DNA from: Henriciella sp.
Lineage (GTDB): Bacteria; Pseudomonadota; Alphaproteobacteria; Caulobacterales; Hyphomonadaceae
Reading direction: 5' to 3'
DNA: 54,019 nt
NCBI GenBank assembly: GCA_002733705.1
Contig: NVWP01000037.1
Coordinates: 1 to 54,019, forward strand
The position numbers and the translations under genes were made by a program. The notes under the pieces were generated by a model. It was not told the origin of the DNA and searched no databases. It saw only the letters and a list, made by a program, of their open reading frames with translations. Positions 1 to 10,127 of the stretch are shown here, one piece after another. Within the stretch, counting starts at the first letter, position 1, and each line of letters starts with the position of its first letter.

Positions 1-257
1 TCGATCTCATCGAGACCTGCGGCAATGGTTTCGGGCTTGAGGCCCGCACTGCCATAGAAACCGACCAGACCTGCCGCAGCCGCGGCGATGACCATCCGGG
101 GTGTGGCGATGCCGCGTGCCATTTCTCCAACGACATAGGCGAAACGGCTGCCATGCGTGCGTGTGAAGGTGTGGTCGCCGAGCCATTCGGGATAGATGGC
201 GCTTTCGGCTTGCTCTGTCGGGCGGTTCAAGTGGGGTGTGCGCGTCTCAACCTTCAT
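1..257 (-). CDS. PfaD/nitronate monooxygenase-like protein, N-terminal part
   Basis: Only the first 85 codons are in the window; the gene continues past the left edge. The translation begins MKVETRTPHL and carries YPEWLGDHTF at about residues 21-30 and a conserved-looking FAYVVGEMARGIATPRMV stretch, followed by an alanine-rich segment ending GLVGFYGSAGLKPE. This resembles the N-terminus of PfaD-family enoyl reductases of polyunsaturated fatty acid/polyketide synthases, FMN-dependent TIM barrels related to nitronate monooxygenase. The ATG at 257 is the first good start. Seen: sequence similarity by eye. Inferred: PfaD rather than another family member, because the catalytic part lies outside the window. 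Confidence 0.55.
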   Translation of the reverse strand, partial: MKVETRTPHLNRPTEQAESAIYPEWLGDHTFTRTHGSRFAYVVGEMARGIATPRMVIAAAAAGLVGFYGSAGLKPETIAAGLDEI

Positions 258-437
258 GGCTGGGCCGCTGTGGCTATCGGAATTCCAGTGCTGAATCCTC
301 ATTCGCCAGCAATTCCCCTTCTGGTTGCGACTAGAGACTGATTTGGGGGGAACTGCAATGATCGGACCAGCGCTTTCTCGCATGTGCAGCATGAAATGCC
401 GTCCGATTTGGCACAGTTGCACGCCAGGCCGCCTAAG

Positions 438-455
438 CTGTTGCAAGTGCAACAG
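438..455. promoter_or_regulatory. 18-bp perfect dyad CTGTTGCA-AG-TGCAACAG
   Basis: Two 8-bp arms are perfectly inverted around a 2-bp spacer. The site lies in the 255-bp gap between the PfaD-like gene (starting at 257, minus strand) and the 3' end of the PEP carboxylase-like gene. The position suits an operator for the leftward gene, about 180 bp upstream of its start. No adjacent regulator is visible, so the binding protein is unknown. Confidence 0.4.
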
Positions 456-512
456 AATAAGGTCTTACATAGATATCCATCCATGCCGGTTTGGCACAGC
501 CGCCGGTGTCGA

Positions 513-3335
513 TCAGCCCCAGGCGCCGAAGGCGTGACTGGTCGCGATGGAAAGCCGGGAAATCAGGGCGGCGCAGAGGCGCAGTGGGGCGATCAGTTCT
601 TCATGCAGCCGGTCATAGCCCGACGCGCCCGAGGCCCCGCTTTCGAAACCCTTTTCTTCCATGCCCGAGAACAGGTCCGCTTCGCCGCGCGAGGGCGGGT
701 AGATCGTCTCCAGCAGGTCGGCCGCCTCATCGATCCGCATGGCAAGAACCAGCGCCATGATGTCCTCCCGGCTGGTGTCGTGGCGGGCCGAGACACCGCG
801 CAGGCGTCCGGTGAGGCTGAGCGCATACATCATGATGGCCTGGCGGATTGCGTGCAGGGCGTGGAAATTGAGCCGGTCCTCATGGCGCCGCTCGACACTT
901 GGCGCGTCGTCGAGCGAGGCGAGAAGGGCATCGAACTCGACAAGGTCCATGCTGAGCCGGTTGGCGATCTTCTGCAGGCTGGTCGAGGTATGCTGGGTGC
1001 CCAGAATGTCGGCGATCCTGCGCAGGCTGGAGGGCTGGCCGGTGTCGCCATGGCGCGAGACGGCCAGCCAGACATGCGGCTCGTAAACGCTGGCATAGCC
1101 GCGAAGGACGGGCAGGCTGGTCAGCATGCGTGCCCGAACGGCCAGCATGATAAGGGCATGAAGCCGGGGTGAGCGGTTGATGAGATCGCGCATGCGGGCC
1201 GTTTCGCGCGGCATGGCAGAACCGATGCCGCAGGCTGAGTTGAGCGGGACGCCAAGCTGCTGGAGCATGGCATTGTGGGAGATGGCGCGGATGGCGGACG
1301 GCCCGCTCGGGCCCCCGGCCCGCTTGACGGGCCGCGAGCCGGCCTTGACCAGAAAGCCGGAGGCAAACCCGCTCAGCATCTCGCCATAATCCTCATCGAC
1401 GAACAGCGACTCATGCCAGCTGCGCAGGGCGCGATAGGCGTCCCAGACAAAATCGGTCTGAGTGTAGAAGGCATCGTCCTCTGTCGGCGGCGGGTCCGAC
1501 AGGATGTGTTCGCAGAAGGCGGCATAGGTGGCGCGCGACAGCTGCGGCGTGGCGAAGTGAAGAAAGCCGTCGCCGCCCTGAAAGCTCACCTCATGGATGG
1601 GCTGGATGTCGCGGGCGAGGAGCTGGTTTCGGGTCCAGGGTGTCAGGAGGTGGTCGTGGCGCTGCTGGAAGCTGCCGGGATAGGCGCCGCGCCCGATGGA
1701 TTCGCCATGGGTGTTGAAGACCAGAAGGCCGGTGCCGGGCAGGACCTCGCCCAGGGCACGGCCGATCAGGCTGTGGATCCGCTCGATCGCCATATTGCCG
1801 GCGACCTGACCGATGAAGCGCCCGGAGTCAGAAAAGCCAAGCTGGATCGAGAGATAGCCGCGCGTTTTTACATAATCGCAGAAGCTCTCTTCCTCCAGCA
1901 GGCGTTCGACGAACCGCCCGCCTGTCTCAAGCGCTTCCGGGGTTTCGAAAAGGGGCGAGATATCGAGGGCATGGTCGACGCCGTACTGGCGGGCGAGATG
2001 GAGGGCGCCCATGACGGTGGCGGGGTTCTCGCTCTCTGCGATGAGGAAGCGGATGGGAGAGCCGGCATCGATATGTTTGAGGATCTGCGCGCACATCATG
2101 AACTGGCGGCGCGCGGTCGATTGCTCAAGGAAGAGGTCGGCGAAGTTGACGGGGCGCACCTCGGTGCTGTCTGCCATTTCAGAAAGCTTGCTGAGGGCGA
2201 GGCGGCCGAGCTCGCTGTCTTCGGTTTCAAGGTCGAGGTCGCGCTGCAGGACGGTACGGACCTGGGCGGCGTTGACACGCAGATGGATACGGGCGGTGCC
2301 GAGCTGAAGCGCATCGATCTCCGCGCGCAGGATCATCAGGGCGGCGGCGGTGTCGTCAGGTGTTTCGCGGTCTTCGATGAGTGTATCGAGCGGGGATGTC
2401 AGTTCGACCGCGTCGACAATCTTCGCGTCCGGGGCTTCGGTCAGGAAGTTGGCCGCATCGCTGAGGGTGTCGGGGTCTGAAAGGTCGCGTCCGAACTTTT
2501 CCGCCGCCGTTTCGGTATGCGCCTGCGCTTCGGCAAGGCGGTGTTCCAGCGCGGCGATCTGTTCAAACCCGGCGAAGTTCGACAGGCGCCCGCGATAATA
2601 GGCAAGCTGGGCGGCCTTTTCGCGCAGCCGCAAGGTGATCGACTGGGACCAGTGAATGTCGGTGCGCCCATCGAGGTCATAGCCGACCCAGCTTGCGAGC
2701 GTCGGCAGGACGGGGCGGAGGCTGCGCCACTCGTCGCCCAGATATTTACGTGCCGTTTCCACGATGAGGCTGGCATAGTGGCCGGCCGCGTCCTGTGCGT
2801 TCGCGATGGCGGCCTGGGCCTCTTCATGTTCGTGGGTCAGCGTGATCTGATCGGGCCAGTCCGGCTGCGGATCGTGGGCGGCGGACTCCAGCGCGGCGAG
2901 ACTGCTTTTGTCCGGCTTGCTCGCATAGGCAGCGAAGGCCTGGCGCAGCGAGAGGGACATGGCAAAGGTCGGATGGGCGGTGAAAACAATGCCGCCTGCG
3001 TGCCGGGTGACTGCATCGCGAAAGCGCTGCGGGTCCTTCTTCGCCGTGGCGGCGAGGTGGTCCCGGACAGTGGCGAACGGGTCTTTCCTGTCGCCGATGT
3101 CGGCGTGCTGGCGGCTGAACTGCTCGGCGCGCTCGCGCAGGAGGTCGAAGTGGAGCGCGTCGACCGTCTCGCCGATGCGGCCAAGATCGGTGCGCCCGGA
3201 ATCGAGATCCTGAAACAGCCCCAGCGCGAAAGAGAAGACCGAATTTGTGAGTGGATCGGTCTCGATACTGTCGGCATACCCTCTCAGCGTCTCGCGGATG
3301 CGAGCAGGGTCGAGCGGGGTCTGGGTTTTCGGCAT
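513..3335 (-). CDS. Phosphoenolpyruvate carboxylase-like protein (divergent)
   Basis: 940 residues, normal length for bacterial PEP carboxylase, which adds bicarbonate to PEP to give oxaloacetate. Family landmarks appear in order: FTAHPTF (around residue 118, holding the catalytic-type His), WVGYDLDGR (for GGDRDGNP), LGFSDSGR (for GYSDSNKD), THGESIGRGAYPG (for HGRGGSIGRGG) and KAGSRPVKR followed by GGPSGPSAIRAI. Several differ from the classical enzyme: the HGRGG loop loses its first Arg, and the usual C-terminal QNTG is absent (the protein ends HAFGAWG). It may be a divergent active carboxylase or a relative with changed catalysis. ATG at 3335; it stands alone, 139 bp from the DUF2855 gene upstream. 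Confidence 0.75.
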   Translation of the reverse strand: MPKTQTPLDPARIRETLRGYADSIETDPLTNSVFSFALGLFQDLDSGRTDLGRIGETVDALHFDLLRERAEQFSRQHADIGDRKDPFATVRDHLAATAKKDPQRFRDAVTRHAGGIVFTAHPTFAMSLSLRQAFAAYASKPDKSSLAALESAAHDPQPDWPDQITLTHEHEEAQAAIANAQDAAGHYASLIVETARKYLGDEWRSLRPVLPTLASWVGYDLDGRTDIHWSQSITLRLREKAAQLAYYRGRLSNFAGFEQIAALEHRLAEAQAHTETAAEKFGRDLSDPDTLSDAANFLTEAPDAKIVDAVELTSPLDTLIEDRETPDDTAAALMILRAEIDALQLGTARIHLRVNAAQVRTVLQRDLDLETEDSELGRLALSKLSEMADSTEVRPVNFADLFLEQSTARRQFMMCAQILKHIDAGSPIRFLIAESENPATVMGALHLARQYGVDHALDISPLFETPEALETGGRFVERLLEEESFCDYVKTRGYLSIQLGFSDSGRFIGQVAGNMAIERIHSLIGRALGEVLPGTGLLVFNTHGESIGRGAYPGSFQQRHDHLLTPWTRNQLLARDIQPIHEVSFQGGDGFLHFATPQLSRATYAAFCEHILSDPPPTEDDAFYTQTDFVWDAYRALRSWHESLFVDEDYGEMLSGFASGFLVKAGSRPVKRAGGPSGPSAIRAISHNAMLQQLGVPLNSACGIGSAMPRETARMRDLINRSPRLHALIMLAVRARMLTSLPVLRGYASVYEPHVWLAVSRHGDTGQPSSLRRIADILGTQHTSTSLQKIANRLSMDLVEFDALLASLDDAPSVERRHEDRLNFHALHAIRQAIMMYALSLTGRLRGVSARHDTSREDIMALVLAMRIDEAADLLETIYPPSRGEADLFSGMEEKGFESGASGASGYDRLHEELIAPLRLCAALISRLSIATSHAFGAWG

Positions 3336-3474
3336 GGGCAGGGCTCCGGCAGGTCTTGCGCTTGTCTCCCCTCTTATCTTGTTCAGAGGGAGGCCCTGAC
3401 CAGCGCGGCGTCAACAAGAGACGCAGTATCGGCCGGCGAAGGACCCGGTTTTGCCGAAAAGCTGTGCAGGCAAG

Positions 3475-4557
3475 CTAGAGGGAGGCCATGATCCCGCGGC
3501 TTGGCGCGACCTTGTTGTCGAGAAAGTCGCGCCAGATTGCGGCGACGGCATCTGCGCCCTTAAGGCGCTCGATCTCGATTTCCTTCGAGGCGTCCTTGGC
3601 AAGGCGGGCGCTCGCTTCACTGGCTTTCATGTAGAGGACACCCGGCCCCCAGTCCTTGTTGCGTTTGGCGATCTGCGATGGGGCGAAGAAGAAGCGCGGC
3701 TCTGCGCCGGGCAGGCCGGTGGCGCGCCCTGTGCTTTCCCAATGGGTGGCGCCGACCATGCAGCTTTCAACCATGTTTTCCTGGAGGTGATTATGCAGCG
3801 TGATGGTCAGATCGCGGTTGCCGGACATGTCGACATAGGCGGTCTTCACCGATGGGTCGATCTTCTCCTCCTCGCCATAGAGGAGAATGTCATCGCAGCA
3901 TCCAAGGCTTTCCACGAAGGCCTTGTTACCCGGTGACGTAAGACCGATCACCCGCTTTCCGGCTTTCTTGTCCTCATGGATGAACTGGGCGAGGCCGAAG
4001 CCGGTTTTCGAGGACACCGACCCGATCACGACCTGATCCGCGCCGAAATAGTCATTGTCGGTGAGGTAATCATAGAGAACGAAGGAGGTGATGAAGAGCG
4101 GGAAATAGAGGCTGCGCGCGTCTTCCATCTGCCGCAGGGCGTCTGGCTCTCCGGCGAGGCGGCGGTACTGGTTATAGACGGCGGCGAGGTCTGCGCGGTG
4201 CGGGGCGGCGTCCATGAAATAGTCGTCCTTGACGCTGCCCACGGTGAGTACGGTTTCGTTCGCCATCGGGAAAAAGCCATAGAGACGCTCGCCGACTGCA
4301 ATGTCCGGGCTGCGCGATTCCACGACATTGCCAAAGCCCCAGACCGTGACTTTGCCCCAGCCTTCCCCGGCCGGGAAGAACCGCCAATAGCCGATCGCGT
4401 CGCCGGATACGGCGTAGCTCACATTGTTCGAGGTGATCGCGAACTTGTCGATGGCGACACGGACCTGCCCGTCTTCCAGCCGCTTCTGCTGGGCGCTGAC
4501 GGCTTTTGTCTTGCGGTAGTCGCTGCGGTTGATCCAGAGTTCGCTGACATCGGCCAT
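3475..4557 (-). CDS. DUF2855 family protein
   Basis: 360 residues. An open frame extends much further upstream, to 5508, but that part is only the antisense shadow of the nitronate monooxygenase gene; the start chosen is the ATG at 4557 (MADVSELWINRSDY). The protein matches the DUF2855 family, which resembles a medium-chain dehydrogenase/quinone oxidoreductase fold: an N-terminal half with GYWRFFPAGEGWGKV, then VVIGSVSSKTGFGLAQF in place of the nucleotide-binding glycine motif at about residues 160-176. No reaction is established for the family. It is divergent from the nitronate monooxygenase gene across a 156-bp gap. Confidence 0.8.
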   Translation of the reverse strand: MADVSELWINRSDYRKTKAVSAQQKRLEDGQVRVAIDKFAITSNNVSYAVSGDAIGYWRFFPAGEGWGKVTVWGFGNVVESRSPDIAVGERLYGFFPMANETVLTVGSVKDDYFMDAAPHRADLAAVYNQYRRLAGEPDALRQMEDARSLYFPLFITSFVLYDYLTDNDYFGADQVVIGSVSSKTGFGLAQFIHEDKKAGKRVIGLTSPGNKAFVESLGCCDDILLYGEEEKIDPSVKTAYVDMSGNRDLTITLHNHLQENMVESCMVGATHWESTGRATGLPGAEPRFFFAPSQIAKRNKDWGPGVLYMKASEASARLAKDASKEIEIERLKGADAVAAIWRDFLDNKVAPSRGIMASL

Positions 4558-4704
4558 CGGGGCGGTCCTCCCATAAATCTTTTGTCTGGCGCAAGAATGG
4601 ACCGTCTGGAGACGAGTGCAAGGGGCGGGGGATTTGCTGCCGCGAGGGCAATCCTTCGCAGGGGCGAATGATTGTCCTATCAAGGGCGGGAAAACATGAT
4701 TTGA

Positions 4705-5694
<990 letters not shown>

Positions 5695-5717
5695 GCCGGC
5701 ATCTTCGCCATTTCATG

Positions 5718-5756
5718 AAGGCGTCCTGTTCACTCGCTGAGCAGGACGCCTTTTTT
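5718..5756. terminator. Bidirectional rho-independent terminator
   Basis: The arms AAGGCGTCCTG (5718-5728) and CAGGACGCCTT (5742-5752) pair perfectly around a 13-nt loop and are followed by a T-run. It separates the convergent nitronate monooxygenase and CoA transferase genes. The last codons of the CoA transferase lie in the loop. Confidence 0.85.
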
Positions 5757-6905
5757 CGTAAGACCCTCAAGACGCGCCGCATCTGCACCGAGCCAGTCCT
5801 TTAGCGCCTCGGCATTATGCTCACCGCGGCGCGGCGGGCGCATGCCCGTCTTGAGGCCGCTCTGCGAGCTTGAGAAATTGTAAGGAGACTGCACCGTGCG
5901 GCGGGCATTGCCCTTGTCATCTTCGACATCGACCAGAATGCCGTTCGGGCCGACGCTGGTCTGGGCGTAGGACTCCTCGCCGAATTTGCGCACCAGGCCC
6001 CAGGCAAGGTTCATCTCATCGAGCGCCTTTGTGAGCGCCTCGAAGCTCGGATAGGAGAGGATGTGGTCGGTGACCGCCTGATGGCGTGCGGCCACTTTCG
6101 TTTCAAGGTCAGCGCCTTTCGGGGTCGGGTCGACCAGGCCGGCCTTTTTCGAGAGGACGATCCAGATCCATTTCATGTCGGAAGCAATGAGGATCTGTTT
6201 GCCCTCCGGCGCGTCCCAGACGAGGTTTTCCTTCGGCTTCGGCCAGACGCCATCGAGCGCCCAGTGGGCATAGTCATCGGTGGCATGGACGACATTGATC
6301 ATGGCGATATCGACATGCTGACCCTCGCCGGTCTTCTCCGCGACACGCAGGGCGGCGAGGAGGCCGACAAGGCCGTGCAGGGAGCTGTAGGAGTCAGCCA
6401 GGGAGAATTGCAGGTCTGTCGCCGGGCCGCCGCTGATTTCGGCCTGGCGGGCGATAAGGCCGGTCTCGGCGTGGACGACAGGCGCATAGGCGGCGCGTTT
6501 CGCCTCCGGCCCCGTCTGTCCGAAGCCGGAAATGGACAGCATGACCAGTTTCGGATTGACCGCATGGACGCTTTCCCAGTCGAGGCCGAAGCGTTTCATC
6601 ACGCCGGGGCGGAAATTCTCGACCAGCATGTCGGCCTCACGGCAGAGGTCGAGTACAAGCTCGCGCGCGCCGTCTGCCTTGAGGTCGATGCAGACATTCC
6701 GCTTGCCGATATTCTGCTGCAGGTAAAAGCCGGCGACGCCGGTGTCCGACTTGCCGAAATGGCGGGTCACATCGCCTTCCGGCGGTTCGATCTTGAGGAC
6801 GTCTGCACCGAGGTCCGACAGCATGCGCGTCGCGAAGGGGCCTGCCAGGACACGTGAAAGATCAAGGACTTTCAGCCCTTCGAGTGGAAATCCCTTTATG
6901 TCCAT
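5730..6905 (-). CDS. CoA transferase, CaiB/BaiF family (class III)
   Basis: 391 residues. Class III CoA transferases move CoA between organic acids through an aspartyl intermediate. Visible signatures are LEGLKVLDLSRVLAGPFATR at the start, LGADVLKIEPPEGD at 32-45, VENFRPGVMKRFGLDW at 95-110 and SLADSYSSLHG at 168-178, where Asp171 corresponds to the catalytic aspartate of formyl-CoA transferase. The ATG at 6905 follows AGGGAGAA. The 3' end runs into the bidirectional terminator. The substrate acid is unknown; other acyl-CoA genes nearby suggest a role in acid activation. Confidence 0.9.
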   Translation of the reverse strand: MDIKGFPLEGLKVLDLSRVLAGPFATRMLSDLGADVLKIEPPEGDVTRHFGKSDTGVAGFYLQQNIGKRNVCIDLKADGARELVLDLCREADMLVENFRPGVMKRFGLDWESVHAVNPKLVMLSISGFGQTGPEAKRAAYAPVVHAETGLIARQAEISGGPATDLQFSLADSYSSLHGLVGLLAALRVAEKTGEGQHVDIAMINVVHATDDYAHWALDGVWPKPKENLVWDAPEGKQILIASDMKWIWIVLSKKAGLVDPTPKGADLETKVAARHQAVTDHILSYPSFEALTKALDEMNLAWGLVRKFGEESYAQTSVGPNGILVDVEDDKGNARRTVQSPYNFSSSQSGLKTGMRPPRRGEHNAEALKDWLGADAARLEGLTKKGVLLSE

Positions 6906-7025
6906 GGCGCGTTCTCCCTGCTGGTCTTTTCTTGTTGTCTGATCTCTAGACCGGGAGGGCGCCCGCGCACAGGCTGACCCGGCGTCGGGTCAGGGAAGCT
7001 GACGCAAATCTGCTGAGGCAGGCGG

Positions 7026-7718
7026 TTAGGAGGCGGCTTTCTCAAGCTCGCGGGCCAGAAGCTCTTCCCAGTGGTCGCCGAGCCAGAGAGAGCCGTCCGC
7101 CGCCGCCTCATCCATGGTGAGGGCGGTCTTGATGGCAGGCCCGACCAGGCCTTCGCCGACCGCGACGATGGCGACATTGTATATGATGAACTGCGCCAGA
7201 CGTTCGGAGGTATCAGGCGGAAGGTGCTGGCCCATGTGACCGGCGATGAGGGCGGCCATGGCGGGGAGCGGCCGGGTGAAACCTTCAAGCTCCCCCAGCT
7301 CCGTCGACAGGACGATCCAGCCGATCAGCTTGGCATAGCGCTCGCTTCGAAGGACAGAATAGACGCGTGACATGACCTTGCGGGCGAAGATGCGCGGCTC
7401 ATTGTCCGCCTCTTCGCCAAGGGCCGTCATGAGGTCACGGGTAAGCTCGTCGAACACCTTTTCGGCAAGGCCGCGCTTGATCTCCAGAACGCCGCCGAAA
7501 TGGTGGTAGACATTGGAGACGGCGACGTTCGAGCGGTCGGCAAGGGACTGGAATTTGAGCTCGGCGGGTCCGTCTTCAAGGATGAGGGCTTCGGCGGCGA
7601 GAAGGATCTCCTCGCGCGCCTCTTCCGGCGTCCGGCGCTTTCGCTTGGGTCTTGTGGTTGCCAATTCCTGAGTCCGCGCCGTCTGTCGATGGCCCGTGCT
7701 TACGTCATTGAACGGCAT
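7026..7718 (-). CDS. TetR/AcrR family transcriptional regulator
   Basis: 230 residues from the ATG at 7718 (MPFNDVSTGH); an upstream start at 7763 would extend it by 15 residues. The N-terminal HTH is typical of TetR: TPEEAREEILLAAEALI, then FQSLADRSNVAVSNVYHHFG, with YHHF as the recognition-helix end. The rest is an all-helical ligand domain with no recognised ligand. Its start overlaps the end of the COG3687 hydrolase gene by 14 bp, so the two are cotranscribed. It probably controls the hydrolase and the divergent DUF1254 gene through the paired palindromes at 8603-8640. Confidence 0.85.
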   Translation of the reverse strand: MPFNDVSTGHRQTARTQELATTRPKRKRRTPEEAREEILLAAEALILEDGPAELKFQSLADRSNVAVSNVYHHFGGVLEIKRGLAEKVFDELTRDLMTALGEEADNEPRIFARKVMSRVYSVLRSERYAKLIGWIVLSTELGELEGFTRPLPAMAALIAGHMGQHLPPDTSERLAQFIIYNVAIVAVGEGLVGPAIKTALTMDEAAADGSLWLGDHWEELLARELEKAAS

Positions 7719-8541
7719 AGGCCAAGGATTGCTCAACCTCTTGGACGTCCTTGCGGTTGTCATGGTCCCAAGGGTGGAAGCCGGGCCTGAAATAGGTGGC
7801 CCATCGCAGCATCATCCTGCGGAAAAGACCGGGGCGCCCCCAGAGAACCCAGTTGAGCTGCAGCCTTGCCCTCAGCGATCGCCCAAGCCCCATATCCTTG
7901 AGCATGACGTTGAATATGCGGCGCATGTGGTGGAGGAAGAGAAGGGTCACCATGAGCATGGTCCGCACGCGCAGCCAGTAGCCTTTGCCGCCGGTCACTT
8001 CCTGATAGACATCGAAGGCAACCGCCTTGTGTTCGGATTCCTCGATGGCGTGCCAGAGCCAGATGTCGCGATAGGCCTCGCGGGCGCCTTCCAGGAGGTC
8101 CGGCTCCGAGAGGAGTTCTTCGGCGAGGATGGCCGTGAAATGCTCAAGCGCGCACGTCGCGGCCAGGCGCTGAAGATCGGTGGTGTGCTTCTGGGCAAAG
8201 GCAAAGCGCGCCTCGGTTTCCTCATGCAGCAGTGTGGCCCGGTAGCCATGTTCGGCGAGGCGTTGATTGTAACGCACATGTTCGCGCGTATGCATGGCTT
8301 CCTGCGACATGAAGCCGGCCACTTGCGACTGGAGTGTCTCGTCGCGCACATCGCCGCGGAAAGCCTTCACGCTGCGGATGAAGAAACGCTCTCCGGCCGG
8401 GAAGGTGATCGACAGCGCATTGAAGACGAGCGACCTGAATGTATCGCCGCCGAGCCAGTCGCGCGTCTCGATATCGGCAAAGGAAAAGTTCTGGTCGCGC
8501 GGTGTGATCTCCACGGTGCGCGAAATATCCTTCGAATTCAT
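7705..8541 (-). CDS. COG3687 predicted metal-dependent hydrolase
   Basis: 278 residues. The protein belongs to the COG3687/PF10118 family, an all-helical ferritin-like fold expected to bind metal. Candidate ligands are in EAMHTREH (about 80-87), LEHFTAILAEELL (about 131-143) and WHAIEESEHKAVAFD (about 162-176). The substrate is unknown. The ATG at 8541 follows AAGGAG at good spacing. It leads a two-gene operon with the TetR gene and is divergent from the DUF1254 gene. A second family member is encoded at 13079-13882. Confidence 0.85.
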   Translation of the reverse strand: MNSKDISRTVEITPRDQNFSFADIETRDWLGGDTFRSLVFNALSITFPAGERFFIRSVKAFRGDVRDETLQSQVAGFMSQEAMHTREHVRYNQRLAEHGYRATLLHEETEARFAFAQKHTTDLQRLAATCALEHFTAILAEELLSEPDLLEGAREAYRDIWLWHAIEESEHKAVAFDVYQEVTGGKGYWLRVRTMLMVTLLFLHHMRRIFNVMLKDMGLGRSLRARLQLNWVLWGRPGLFRRMMLRWATYFRPGFHPWDHDNRKDVQEVEQSLAYAVQ

Positions 8542-8602
8542 AAGTCTGCTCCTTGTTGAGCCGCCCCGTCCGCCATTCAGCGAACCCGGTGAAGATATTA
8601 TT

Positions 8603-8640
8603 GAAAAATTTTTCTACAAGTATTGTCGAAAAATTTTTTC
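8603..8640. promoter_or_regulatory. Tandem palindromes GAAAAATTTTTC, likely TetR operator
   Basis: GAAAAATTTTTC at 8603-8614 is a perfect 12-bp palindrome, and GAAAAATTTTTTC at 8628-8640 repeats it with one extra T, 25 bp further on. Both lie in the divergent gap between the COG3687 hydrolase (start 8541) and the DUF1254 gene (start 8717). Two near-identical dyads on nearly the same DNA face are typical of repressor operators. The TetR protein of the hydrolase operon is the likely ligand (inference). Confidence 0.55.
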
Positions 8641-8716
8641 ATAGTAAGGTCTGCGTCATCCGGAGAGTCGCCGGAAGGCCCACCGCTTTTGCATTGCGTG
8701 AAAGGATCCAGATCCC

Positions 8717-10120
8717 ATGAAAAAGAGATATCTCGGCGCGGCCGCACTGGCGGGCCTGCTGCTTACCCAGACCGCCTGCCTGGCGGCAAAGGCGGATGAG
8801 GATGGTCCGGCGCTGCAGATGCGCACCAGCCTCATCGCGTCGGACGGCTATGTTTTCGGTTTTCCCGTCCTGCTTATGGATCAGACCTATCAGGCGGCGA
8901 CCGAAAAGCCGTATCTCTGCGGGCTTGGTGGGCCGGTGAACAGTTTCACCCACAAATTCTCTATACCCGGTCCGGATTTCAGGGCGGTGGTGCGTCCGAA
9001 TGTCGACACGCTCTATTCATCGGCCTTCCTAGACCTCGCGGAGGGCCCGATGGTGCTTGAGGTGCCTGAGGTGAAGGACCGGTTCTATCTGATGGCCATG
9101 CTCGACGCCTGGACCAATAATTTCGCCGGGCCGGGCAGTCAGTCGAATGGGGGTGAGCCTGAGACCTATCTGATTGCCGGGCCGGGCTGGACCGGCAAGG
9201 TGCCCGGCGGGATGACGCGGATCGATGCGCCGACAAATCTTGTCTGGATCATTGGCCGGACTGAATTGAAGGGCAAGGATGACGTCGCTGCGGTGAATGA
9301 GATCCAGAGGTCATACAAACTCCACCCGCTTTCGGGGAAGGCGCCTGCCCCGGCGGAGGGGCCTTGCCGGCCGATTGCAGGGGAGCAGGAGCCCGAAGAC
9401 GTCATCAAGGGGCTGTCCGGAGCCGAGTTCTTCAGCCGGCTGGACCGCCTGATCGACCTCTATCCGCCGACCCCCGCCGACGAAGACAAGCTGCAAAAGC
9501 TGGGATTGATCAATGTCGGCCCTCATGCGGGGGGGCGTGTCGAGCGGCTGTCCGCCTCGAACAAGGATGCCCTAAATGGAGGGATTGAGCGCGGGCAGAA
9601 GCTCATCGATGCGGCCTTCGGGTTCGGTAATCGAGGGGCCTGGGCCCCCGATCCGACGAAGGTGCCGCTAGGGGCTTATGGCGACAGCTATCTGGTGCGT
9701 GCAGTCGTGGCGCAGATCGGGTTTGGCGCGAACCGCAATGAATATGCCGTCTATCAGAATGCGCGCGAGACCGGCGGTGGCAAGACGCTCGACGGGTCGA
9801 AGGGCGTGTATGAACTCCGTTTTGCGCGCGGGAAAACACCGCACGTCAGCGGGTTCTGGTCCGTCACTGTCTATGAAAGCGATGGCTTCCTGTCGGAAAA
9901 CGCCATCGGCCGCTATGCGCTTGGCAGCAATTCCAGCCTCAGCGCCAATGAGGAGGGCGAGATCGTCATTACCTTTGCGGCCGAAAAACCAGACGGCGTG
10001 CCGCAGGAGAACTGGTTGCCTGTCCCCGAGGATACGTTCGAGGTGACCCTGCGCATGTTCGGGCCGGGCGAGGATATTCTGGACGGGACCTGGTCTGCGC
10101 CGCCGATTACAAGCCGTTGA
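8717..10120 (+). CDS. DUF1254/DUF1214 exported protein
   Basis: 467 residues. An N-terminal export signal is clear (MKKRYLGAAALAGLLLTQTA); a Cys follows at residue 21, but the -3 residue is Gln, so lipoprotein processing is uncertain. The mature protein has the DUF1254 region (YVFGFPVLLMDQTY, then VVRPNVDTLYSSAFLDLAEGP) and a C-terminal DUF1214 region (FWSVTVYESDGFLSENAIGR). The family is common in bacteria but has no assigned reaction. ATG after AAAGGA. The upstream paired palindromes suggest control together with the divergent hydrolase-tetR operon. Confidence 0.85.
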   Translation: MKKRYLGAAALAGLLLTQTACLAAKADEDGPALQMRTSLIASDGYVFGFPVLLMDQTYQAATEKPYLCGLGGPVNSFTHKFSIPGPDFRAVVRPNVDTLYSSAFLDLAEGPMVLEVPEVKDRFYLMAMLDAWTNNFAGPGSQSNGGEPETYLIAGPGWTGKVPGGMTRIDAPTNLVWIIGRTELKGKDDVAAVNEIQRSYKLHPLSGKAPAPAEGPCRPIAGEQEPEDVIKGLSGAEFFSRLDRLIDLYPPTPADEDKLQKLGLINVGPHAGGRVERLSASNKDALNGGIERGQKLIDAAFGFGNRGAWAPDPTKVPLGAYGDSYLVRAVVAQIGFGANRNEYAVYQNARETGGGKTLDGSKGVYELRFARGKTPHVSGFWSVTVYESDGFLSENAIGRYALGSNSSLSANEEGEIVITFAAEKPDGVPQENWLPVPEDTFEVTLRMFGPGEDILDGTWSAPPITSR

Positions 10121-10127
10121 AGGGGGC

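Noticed and set aside
2517-3491. Long plus-strand open frame opposite the PEP carboxylase-like gene (also 1275-2480)
   Set aside because: Antisense shadow in high-GC DNA; the minus strand has the recognisable family motifs.
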